A stretch of DNA of 64,000 nucleotides, taken from Microbacterium telephonicum (GTDB taxonomy: Bacteria; Actinomycetota; Actinomycetes; Actinomycetales; Microbacteriaceae). The notes beneath the pieces were generated by a model that saw nothing but the letters and a program-made list of their open reading frames with translations, was not told the DNA's origin and ran no database searches. The first letter of the stretch is position 1. Every line of letters begins with the position of its first letter. Below, one piece after another: positions 55,127-64,000 of this stretch. The position numbers and the translations under genes are program-made. Location: contig NZ_RCDB01000004.1 of NCBI RefSeq assembly GCF_003651225.1, forward strand, positions 124,001 to 188,000, read 5' to 3'.

Positions 55127-56635
55127 TCACTTCCCCTTGCCGTGCAGCAAGGGGATCATGCGTGCGACCATGTGCATGTCCTTGTCGGTGCGCTCCATAG
55201 TGAGCAGGTTGAGCGCCGCCTTGCGGGTCTGCCGGGCCACCGACTTCGGCGTCGTGAACTCGCGCAGCCCGTCGGCGCCGTGGATGCGGCCGAAGCCCGA
55301 GCCCTTCACTCCGCCGAACGGCAGAGCCGGGATCGCGGCGAACCCGAGCACGGAGTTGATCGTCACGACGCCCGCCTTCAGCTGCGCGGCGAGGCGCTCG
55401 CCGGTGTGCGGCGAGGCGGTGAACACGGCGGCGCCCAGGCCGTACTCGGTGGCGTTCGCCTTGGCCACCGCTTCTTCGAGCGAGTCGACGGTGTTGATGA
55501 CCACCGTCGGTCCGAACGTCTCCAGGCGTACGGCGTCGGCGTCTTCGGGCACGTCGCACAGCACGACGGGTTCGACGGTGCGCCCCCGCACCGACTCGGG
55601 GCCGCCGAGCACGGCGGTGCCGCCGCGGGCGAGTGCGTCGGCGACATGCGCGGCGACGACGTCGGACTGCGAGCCGAGGGTCATCGGCCCGTACGAGGTC
55701 GCCTCGCCCGCCGTGCGCAGGCGCTGGGCGCGCTCGACGACCTTCGCGACGAGCGCGTCGCGCACCTGTCGCTGCACGTAGACGCGCTCGACGCCGACGC
55801 ACGTCTGACCGGCGTTGCCCATCGCGCCGAACACGACGAAGTCGGCGGCGGCGTCGAGGTCGGCATCCGCGGCGACGATGAGCGCGTCCTTGCCGCCGCA
55901 CTCGGCGACCAGGGGGGTGAGGGTCTCGGCGCAGGCGGCCATGACCTTCTTGGCGGATGCGGTCGATCCCGTGAAGGCGACCTTGTCGACGCCGGACGCC
56001 ACCAGGGCGGCGCCGGTGGCGCGATCGCCGGTCGCGACCTGGAAGACGGGCTTCGGGCACACCTCGTTCCAGCGCGCCTCGATCCATCGCGCGGTGCCGG
56101 GGGTGAGCTCGCTCGGCTTGAACACGATCGCGTTGCCGGCCGACAGGGCGTACGAGATCGAGCCCATCGGCGTGTAGAACGGGTAGTTCCACGGGCCGAT
56201 CACCCCGACCACGCCGTACGGCTCGTAGCGCAGCGTCGCGTGCTGGTTGTAGTTGATGAGCCCGGCCTTCACCTTGCGGACGCCGAGCACCTCCTTGGCG
56301 TGCTTCGCGGCCCAGTCGAGGTGGCCGAGGGTCAGCATCACCTCGAGCAGCGCGTCGCCGGCGGGCTTCCCGGTCTCGGCCGAGATGACGCCCGCGAGCT
56401 CCTGCGCGCCGCGCGCGATCGCGCCCTTCCACGCGAGCAGCACGCGCTTGCGCCCGTCGAAGCCCTGCCCGGCCCACCACGCCGCGGCCCCGCGGGCGTC
56501 GACGACGCGACGGGACACGGTGGCGGCGTCTTCGAGCGCGTGGTCGGCGATCGCCGAGCCGTCGCGCGGGTCGTGCGCGGTGAAGGTGGACGGTGCGGCG
56601 TCGCCCGTGGTGGTGGTGCCGTCGATGAGTGTCAT
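55127..56635 (-). CDS. Aldehyde dehydrogenase (succinate-semialdehyde type)
   Basis: This 502-residue ALDH has GVVGVIGPWNYPFYTP near 141-156, cofactor site FTGSTASAKKV, general base Glu in PLVAECGGKDA (Cys replaces the usual Leu of ELGGK) and catalytic Cys in NAGQTCVGVERV. The C-terminal region has a membrane-like, long-tail form (PKSVARQTRKAALNLLTMERTDKD) seen in fatty-aldehyde-type members. It oxidises an aldehyde, perhaps the product of the alcohol dehydrogenase nearby. The start with RBS GAGGAA was preferred over an ATG 21 bases upstream. An operator overlaps its transcript start. Confidence 0.9.
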   Translation of the reverse strand: MTLIDGTTTTGDAAPSTFTAHDPRDGSAIADHALEDAATVSRRVVDARGAAAWWAGQGFDGRKRVLLAWKGAIARGAQELAGVISAETGKPAGDALLEVMLTLGHLDWAAKHAKEVLGVRKVKAGLINYNQHATLRYEPYGVVGVIGPWNYPFYTPMGSISYALSAGNAIVFKPSELTPGTARWIEARWNEVCPKPVFQVATGDRATGAALVASGVDKVAFTGSTASAKKVMAACAETLTPLVAECGGKDALIVAADADLDAAADFVVFGAMGNAGQTCVGVERVYVQRQVRDALVAKVVERAQRLRTAGEATSYGPMTLGSQSDVVAAHVADALARGGTAVLGGPESVRGRTVEPVVLCDVPEDADAVRLETFGPTVVINTVDSLEEAVAKANATEYGLGAAVFTASPHTGERLAAQLKAGVVTINSVLGFAAIPALPFGGVKGSGFGRIHGADGLREFTTPKSVARQTRKAALNLLTMERTDKDMHMVARMIPLLHGKGK

Positions 56636-56671
56636 GTCGGATTCCTCGCTCCCCATTGAGCGGTCCCAGAA

Positions 56672-56687
56672 GTGAACCGTGATTCAC
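56672..56687. promoter_or_regulatory. AATC-NN-GATT type A operator at the aldehyde dehydrogenase promoter
   Basis: GTGAACCGTGATTCAC matches the liv element at 13 of 16 positions, including both outer ends. It overlaps the -10/start region of the aldehyde dehydrogenase promoter, a repressor-type position. Confidence 0.7.
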
Positions 56688-56714
56688 GATAGGTCGCGCC
56701 GGACTGTTGTGCAA
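56686..56714 (-). promoter_or_regulatory. Aldehyde dehydrogenase promoter
   Basis: On the minus strand TTGCAC (56714-56709) and TATCGT (56691-56686) are 17 bases apart. The -10 abuts the type A operator. Confidence 0.6.
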
Positions 56715-56721
56715 GACTTTT

Positions 56722-56737
56722 TCGAATCCCGATTAGA
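56722..56737. promoter_or_regulatory. AATC-NN-GATTAGA type B operator at the TetR promoter
   Basis: TCGAATCCCGATTAGA contains AATC-CC-GATT followed by AGA, like the element at 63273. It overlaps the probable -10 TAGAAT of the TetR gene, as expected for autorepression. Confidence 0.6.
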
Positions 56738-56755
56738 ATGAGGCGGGGAGGGACG

Positions 56756-57373
56756 ATGAGCACGGAGACGAGCGGACCGGCGCAGACGGCGAAGTCGGCG
56801 CGCACGCGCGAGCGCATCCTCGACGCCGCCGCCCAGGTGCTCAGCCGCAAGGGCTACGCCGGCACGCGGCTCGCCGACGTCGCCGAAGTGGCCGGCATCC
56901 AGGCCCCCGCCATCTACTACTACTTCGGATCGCGCGACGACCTCGTCGAAGAGGTCATGTGGGCCGGCGCCCACCGTGTGCGCGCCCACGTCGAAGAGGT
57001 GCTCGCCGCGCTCCCCGACGCGGATGCCGGCGAGCGGCTGCTCGCGGCCGTCGACGCGCATCTGCGCTACGAGCTGCTCATCTCGGACTACACGACCGCG
57101 TCGGTGCGCAACGCCGGGCAGGTGCCCGAGCACCTGCGTGTGCGTCCCGCCGCCGAGGAGGGTGCCTACAGCCGTCTGTGGCGCGACCTGTTCCAGGGCG
57201 CGCAGGATGCCGGTCTGCTGCGCGAGGGGCTCGACATCAATGTGTTCCGCCTGCTGCTGCTGGGCTCGATGAACTGGGCCGTCGAGTGGTGGAACCCGCG
57301 GACGCGGTCGCTCGACGACCTCGTGCGCGGTGCGCAGGACATGGTGCGCTTCGGCACCTTCGCCCGCCCCTGA
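56756..57373 (+). CDS. TetR-family regulator
   Basis: This 205-residue protein has N-terminal HTH TRERILDAAAQVLSRKGYAGTRLADVAEVAGIQAPAIYYYFGSRDDL at about 17-63 (shown only to place it), followed by a helical ligand domain with KstR2/FadR-like features (SVRNAGQVPEHLR, MNWAVEWWNPRTRSLDDL). It is likely a repressor of acyl-CoA catabolic genes. It is divergent from the aldehyde dehydrogenase, with type A and type B operators in between. The start ATGAGCACG has RBS GGGGAGGG. Confidence 0.88.
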   Translation: MSTETSGPAQTAKSARTRERILDAAAQVLSRKGYAGTRLADVAEVAGIQAPAIYYYFGSRDDLVEEVMWAGAHRVRAHVEEVLAALPDADAGERLLAAVDAHLRYELLISDYTTASVRNAGQVPEHLRVRPAAEEGAYSRLWRDLFQGAQDAGLLREGLDINVFRLLLLGSMNWAVEWWNPRTRSLDDLVRGAQDMVRFGTFARP

Positions 57374-57400
57374 CGCGTTCGACCGGGGGGAGGGCTCGCG

Positions 57401-57536
57401 CGTTTCGACTCGCTGCGCTCGCTCAACGACCGGAAGCACCGCCCCCCCGGTCGTTGAGCGAGGAGCGCAGCGACGAGTCGAAACGCGCCTCCGCACCCCG
57501 GGGCGTTTCGACTCGCTGCGCTCGCTCAACGACCGG
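57401..57536. repeat. Cluster of three copies of the 33-bp dispersed repeat
   Basis: Copies at 57401-57433 and 57504-57536 are identical (CGTTTCGACTCGCTGCGCTC, then GCTCAACGACCGG). The middle copy at 57447-57485 is inverted and carries a 6-base expansion. The adjacent inverted copies can fold into a long hairpin and may end transcription from both convergent genes. Confidence 0.85.
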
Positions 57537-57550
57537 GAGGCGAGAGAGGC

Positions 57551-60746
<3,196 letters not shown>

Positions 60747-60771
60747 CTCCGGTTCTCCTTCGTTCCCGCGC

Positions 60772-61980
60772 TCAGACGCGCTCGATGATGGTGGCGATGC
60801 CCATTCCGGCCCCGACGCACAGGGTCGCGAGGCCGCGCTTCAGGTCGCGGCGCTCGAGCTCGTCGAGCAGGGTGCCGAGGATCATGGCGCCGGTCGCGCC
60901 CAGCGGGTGGCCCATCGCGATGGCGCCGCCGTTGACGTTGACCTTGTCGTCGGGGATGCCGAGGTCTTTCTGCCACTTCATGACGACGGCGGCGAAGGCC
61001 TCGTTGAGCTCGAACAGGTCGATGTCGTCGACACCGAGTCCGGCGCGCTCGAGCGCCTTCCGCGTCGCGGGGGTGGGCCCGGTGAGCATGATCGTCGGGT
61101 CGGAGCCGGTGACGGCGGTCGCGACGATGCGGGCGCGCGGGGTCAGTCCCGCCGCCTCGCCCGCCGCCCGCGAGCCGATCACCATGAGGGCGGCGCCGTC
61201 GACGATGCCCGACGAGTTGCCGGGGCCGTGCACGTGGTCGATCTTCTCGACCCAGTGGTACTTCTGCAGTGCGACGGCGTCGAAGCCGGCCTGTTCGCCG
61301 ATCCCCGCGAAGGATGCCGGCAGGGCGCCGAGCGAGGCGACAGTGGAGCCGGGGCGGCGGTGCTCGTCGTGGTCGAGCACGGTGACGCCGTTGATGTCGG
61401 CGACCGGAACGATCGACTTCGCGAACCGGCCCTCTTGCCACGCCGTCTCGGCGCGCGCCTGCGAGCGGGCGGCGAAGGCGTCGACGTCCTCGCGGCTGAA
61501 CCCTTCGATCGTGGCGATCAGGTCGGCGCCGATGCCCTGCGGCACGAAGTACGCGTCGTAGTTGGTGGTGGGGTCCTGCGCGTACGCCCCTCCGTCGGAG
61601 CCGATCGGCACGCGCGACATCGACTCGACGCCGCCCGCGAGCACGAGGTCCTCGAACCCGGAGGCGACTTTCTGGGCGGCGAGGTTCACGGCCTCGAGCC
61701 CCGAGGCGCAGAACCGGTTGACCTGCACGCCGGCGACCGTCTCAGGCAGGCCCGCCACGAGCGCGGCGGTGCGGGCGATGTCCCCGCCCTGCTCGCCGAC
61801 GGGCGAGACGACGCCGAGCACGATGTCGTCGACGTCGGCGGGATCCAGTCCCGGGTTGCGCTGCTTCAACGCATCGATGAGCGTGACGACGAGGTCGACG
61901 GGCTTGGTGCCGTGCAGCGCCCCGCCCTTGTTGCGGCCGCGCGGCGTGCGCACGGCGTCGTAGATGAAGGCATCGGTCAT
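60772..61980 (-). CDS. fadA: Acetyl-CoA acyltransferase (3-ketoacyl-CoA thiolase)
   Basis: This 402-residue thiolase has nucleophile C91 in [39 protein letters not shown] with catalytic His, and the second cysteine in LCVGAGMG. It performs the last beta-oxidation step and pairs with the FadB-like protein, whose gene starts 25 bases downstream. The start [10 protein letters not shown] was chosen on RBS GGGAG and family N-terminus; nine extra upstream codons are open. Confidence 0.94.
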   Translation of the reverse strand: MTDAFIYDAVRTPRGRNKGGALHGTKPVDLVVTLIDALKQRNPGLDPADVDDIVLGVVSPVGEQGGDIARTAALVAGLPETVAGVQVNRFCASGLEAVNLAAQKVASGFEDLVLAGGVESMSRVPIGSDGGAYAQDPTTNYDAYFVPQGIGADLIATIEGFSREDVDAFAARSQARAETAWQEGRFAKSIVPVADINGVTVLDHDEHRRPGSTVASLGALPASFAGIGEQAGFDAVALQKYHWVEKIDHVHGPGNSSGIVDGAALMVIGSRAAGEAAGLTPRARIVATAVTGSDPTIMLTGPTPATRKALERAGLGVDDIDLFELNEAFAAVVMKWQKDLGIPDDKVNVNGGAIAMGHPLGATGAMILGTLLDELERRDLKRGLATLCVGAGMGIATIIERV

Positions 61981-62003
61981 GGTGGTTGCTCCCGTCCGGG
62001 TGG

Positions 62004-63155
62004 TCACAGTCCGAGGTCCCGACCGACGATCTCTTTCATGATCTCGGTGGTCCCGCCGTAGATGGTGGTGATGCGCGCGTCGAGGTAGTCCTGCGCGATG
62101 CGGTACTCCTTCATGTACCCGTAGCCGCCGTGCAGCTGCAGGCAGCGGTTCACGATGTCGACGTACTGCTCGGTCGTCCAGAACTTGGCGGCTGCGGCAT
62201 CCGTCGCCGACAGCTTCCCGTCGACGTGCTGGCGGATGGCCGCGTCGATGTAGGCGCGGCTGACGGCGGTCGCGGTGACCATGTCGGCCAGCTCGAACCG
62301 GGTGTTCTGGAACGAGGCGACGGGCTTGCCGAAGGCGGTGCGCTCGGTGACGTAGGTGCGGGTGCGCTCCAGCACGCCCTCGCTGGCCGCGACGGCGGCC
62401 GCCGCGATCGACAGACGCTCCTGCGGCAGGTTCTTCATGAGACCGAGGAAGCCGGAGCCCTCCGGCCCGAGCAGGTTCGCCGCGGGCACGCGCACGTCTT
62501 CGAAGACGAGCTCGCTGGTGTCCTGCGAGTGCAGTCCGACCTTGTCGAGGTTCTTGCCGCGTCTGAAGCCGTCCATGCCGCGCTCGATCACGAGCAGGCT
62601 CAGGCCCTTGTGCGGGTCGGGCGAGGTGCGCACGGCGGTCGCGACGAGGTCGGCGTTCTGGCCGTTGGAGATGAAGATCTTCGACCCGTTGACGATGTAG
62701 TCGTCGCCGTCGCGCACCGCCGAGGTGCGGATGCCGGCGAGGTCGCTGCCGGTGCCGGGCTCGGTCATCGCGATCGCCGTGATCAGCTCGCCCGCCGCGA
62801 TCCCCGGCAGCCAGCGCTGCTTCTGGTCGTCGTCGGTCAGGTCGGTGAAGTAGGGGATCGTGATGTCGTTGGACAGGGCGATGCCGGCCATGCCGTTCGA
62901 GACGGGATTGCGGGCGAGCTCCTCGCCCATGATCGCGTTGAAGCGGAAGTCGTCGGCGCCGCCGCCGCCGTAGGCCTCGTCGATCGCGAACCCGAGGATG
63001 CCCGCTTCGGCGGCCTGCGCGAACAGCTCGCGGTCGACCTTGCCCTCGGCCTCCCAGCGCTCGACGTGGGGCTTCGCGTTGCGTTCGACGAACTCGCGCA
63101 CGAGCTCGCGGAACTGCTCGTGCTCTTCGTCGTACAGGTCTCTCGTCAGCGCCAT
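62004..63155 (-). CDS. Acyl-CoA dehydrogenase
   Basis: This 383-residue flavoprotein has FAD/substrate motifs [14 protein letters not shown] near 120-133 and [16 protein letters not shown]. The catalytic base is E371 in [16 protein letters not shown]. The long-chain/very-long-chain-like [19 protein letters not shown] is also present. It introduces the double bond in the first beta-oxidation step. It is the first gene of the operon with thiolase, FadB and nitronate monooxygenase. The RBS is GGAAGGA. Confidence 0.93.
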   Translation of the reverse strand: MALTRDLYDEEHEQFRELVREFVERNAKPHVERWEAEGKVDRELFAQAAEAGILGFAIDEAYGGGGADDFRFNAIMGEELARNPVSNGMAGIALSNDITIPYFTDLTDDDQKQRWLPGIAAGELITAIAMTEPGTGSDLAGIRTSAVRDGDDYIVNGSKIFISNGQNADLVATAVRTSPDPHKGLSLLVIERGMDGFRRGKNLDKVGLHSQDTSELVFEDVRVPAANLLGPEGSGFLGLMKNLPQERLSIAAAAVAASEGVLERTRTYVTERTAFGKPVASFQNTRFELADMVTATAVSRAYIDAAIRQHVDGKLSATDAAAAKFWTTEQYVDIVNRCLQLHGGYGYMKEYRIAQDYLDARITTIYGGTTEIMKEIVGRDLGL

Positions 63156-63197
63156 CGCCGTCCGTCCTTCCCGACCGCTCCCTCGCGACCGTTGGTT

Positions 63198-63213
63198 TTT
63201 ATTATGCATTAGA
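63198..63213. promoter_or_regulatory. Possible type B operator at the acyl-CoA dehydrogenase promoter
   Basis: TTTATTATGCATTAGA has the TTT...AGA ends and ATT/AAT symmetry of the element at 63273, but a different core. It covers the -10. Confidence 0.45.
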
Positions 63214-63228
63214 AACCGGATGCTGCAA
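63201..63228 (-). promoter_or_regulatory. Acyl-CoA dehydrogenase operon promoter
   Basis: On the minus strand TTGCAG (63228-63223) and CATAAT (63206-63201) are 16 bases apart, about 46 bases before the start codon. Confidence 0.6.
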
Positions 63229-63272
63229 CTCTGCAATCCCTCAGCGTTTCCCGAGTTGCGCTCGGCGATCGT

Positions 63273-63288
63273 TTTAATCAGGATTAGA
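63273..63288. promoter_or_regulatory. AATC-NN-GATTAGA type B operator upstream of the SDR
   Basis: TTTAATCAGGATTAGA has AATC-AG-GATT followed by AGA, the same pattern as at 56722. It lies 26 bases before the SDR start, in the region divergent from the acyl-CoA dehydrogenase operon. Confidence 0.6.
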
Positions 63289-63313
63289 TAATCCGACCAT
63301 CGAAGGAGATGTC

Positions 63314-64000
63314 ATGACGGATGCGCCCACGCCGGACGGCCCGTTCGCGGGCCGCGTCGCCCTCGTCACCGGCGCGAGCCGCGGGATCGGCTTCGCCATC
63401 GCACGGCGCCTCGTCGCGGGAGGGGCCGCCGTCTGCCTCACCGCGCGCCGCGCCGAACCGCTCGCCGAGGCCGTCGCGGCCCTCACGGCCGTCCGCGGAG
63501 CGGAGGGGCGCGCGATCGGCCTCGCCGGCGGGGCCGACGACCCCGCGCACCGCGCCGAGGTGTTCGCCGCCGTGCAGCGCACGTACGGGCGCCTCGACAT
63601 CCTCGTCAACAACGCCGGCATCAACCCGGTCTACGGTCCGCTCGTCGGCCTCGACCTCGACGCCGCGCGCAAGATCCTCGAGGTCAACGTGATCGGCACC
63701 CTCGCGTGGACGCAGGCGGCGCTGGCCGCCGGGCTCGGCGCGCACGAGGGTGCCGCGATCGTCGACGTCTCGTCGGTCACCGGCGACATCCCCTCGCCCG
63801 GCATCGGGTGGTACGGCGTGAGCAAGGCCGCCGTCAGCCACCTGACCCGCACCCTCGCGGTCGAGCTCGCGCCGCGCGTGCGGGTGAACGCCGTCGCGCC
63901 CGCCGTCGTGAAGACCCGGTTCGCGCGGGCGCTGTACGCCGAGAACGAAGCCGAGGTCACCGCCGCGTACCCGCTCGGACGCCTCGGCGACCCCGACGAC
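63314..64000 (+). CDS. Short-chain dehydrogenase, FabG-like, incomplete at window end
   Basis: The first 229 residues are present. The cofactor motif is TGASRGIG near 19-26, followed by LTARRAEP, whose Arg residues favour NADPH. NNAGINP, DVSSVTG with the catalytic Ser, and YGVSK with Tyr and Lys are all there. The usual end (about 250 residues) is cut off by the window edge. It probably acts on 3-oxoacyl or 3-hydroxyacyl thioesters. The RBS GAAGGAG is strong. It is divergent from the acyl-CoA dehydrogenase operon with a type B operator between. Confidence 0.88.
   Translation, partial: MTDAPTPDGPFAGRVALVTGASRGIGFAIARRLVAGGAAVCLTARRAEPLAEAVAALTAVRGAEGRAIGLAGGADDPAHRAEVFAAVQRTYGRLDILVNNAGINPVYGPLVGLDLDAARKILEVNVIGTLAWTQAALAAGLGAHEGAAIVDVSSVTGDIPSPGIGWYGVSKAAVSHLTRTLAVELAPRVRVNAVAPAVVKTRFARALYAENEAEVTAAYPLGRLGDPDD

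Noticed and set aside
56636..56656. Earlier ATG for the aldehyde dehydrogenase
   Set aside because: It lacks a good ribosome-binding site, whereas GAGGAA precedes the chosen start by a suitable distance.
57401..57536. CRISPR-like array
   Set aside because: The copies alternate in orientation, spacers are only 13-18 bases, and there are no cas genes.

Overview
The window looks like chromosomal DNA of a high-GC actinobacterium, most likely Microbacteriaceae and Microbacterium-like. The reasons are the strong G/C third-position bias, the many GGATGCC/GCATCC strings, GTG starts, ATGA/GTGA gene overlaps and several probably leaderless promoters. The genus is an inference. No transposase, phage gene, rRNA, tRNA or CRISPR array was seen, and no stretch above about 300 bases lacks a gene or a regulatory region.

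Layout. 0-3.2 kb: a thiamine-type (TPP) riboswitch in front of ykoEDC, an ECF importer for a thiamine precursor. 3.2-8.9 kb: a decayed YjbR gene, an APH-like kinase, an SDR/enoyl-CoA hydratase/SDR group, a VOC protein and two HAD phosphatases, one of them broken. 9-13.4 kb: a beta-glucoside PTS operon (licT, RAT antiterminator with terminator, bglF, bglA). 13.4-29.4 kb: a large sucrose/levan region. It holds a LacI-controlled ABC importer with fructokinase, a cytosolic GH32 and a secreted GH32, a second LacI regulator, a minus-strand unit of a choice-of-anchor L surface protein plus a 64-residue membrane protein plus a membrane-anchored GH32, a secreted GH68 levansucrase and a sucrose-type EIIBC. 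29.4-36.3 kb: rlmN, an aldo/keto reductase, a Nudix hydrolase, a VOC protein, and a tightly overlapped unit of exporter ATPase, exporter permease, MarR-type regulator and RNase HI. 36.4-45.7 kb: the liv transporter (livKGFHM) divergent from a GntR regulator and the methylcitrate genes prpDBC. 45.8-49.7 kb: a very large surface nucleotidase. 49.8-64 kb: acyl-CoA catabolism (Zn-alcohol dehydrogenase fused to a GXWXG/DUF4334 domain, acyl-CoA synthetase, hydratase, aldehyde dehydrogenase, nitronate monooxygenase, FadB-like protein, thiolase, acyl-CoA dehydrogenase, SDR) with a double-length TetR and a normal TetR.

How it works together. In the fructan region, the levansucrase can turn sucrose into levan outside the cell. 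The secreted and membrane-anchored GH32 enzymes can degrade it, the ABC importer can take up the products, and the cytosolic GH32 and fructokinase can feed fructose into glycolysis. Perfect 16-bp palindromes sit at the promoters of the LacI/ABC operon and of the levansucrase. In the right half, liv import, methylcitrate and beta-oxidation genes fit use of branched-chain amino acids and fatty acids, whose breakdown gives propionyl-CoA. A 16-bp inverted repeat with an AATC-NN-GATT core recurs at four of these promoter regions and suggests a common regulon.

The best candidates for something undescribed are the translationally coupled three-gene unit of anchor-L protein, small membrane protein and GH32, the shared operator and promoter set of the acyl-CoA region, the alcohol dehydrogenase-DUF4334 fusion, and a dispersed repeat that has become part of the nitronate monooxygenase coding sequence. 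All functions are read from sequence alone.
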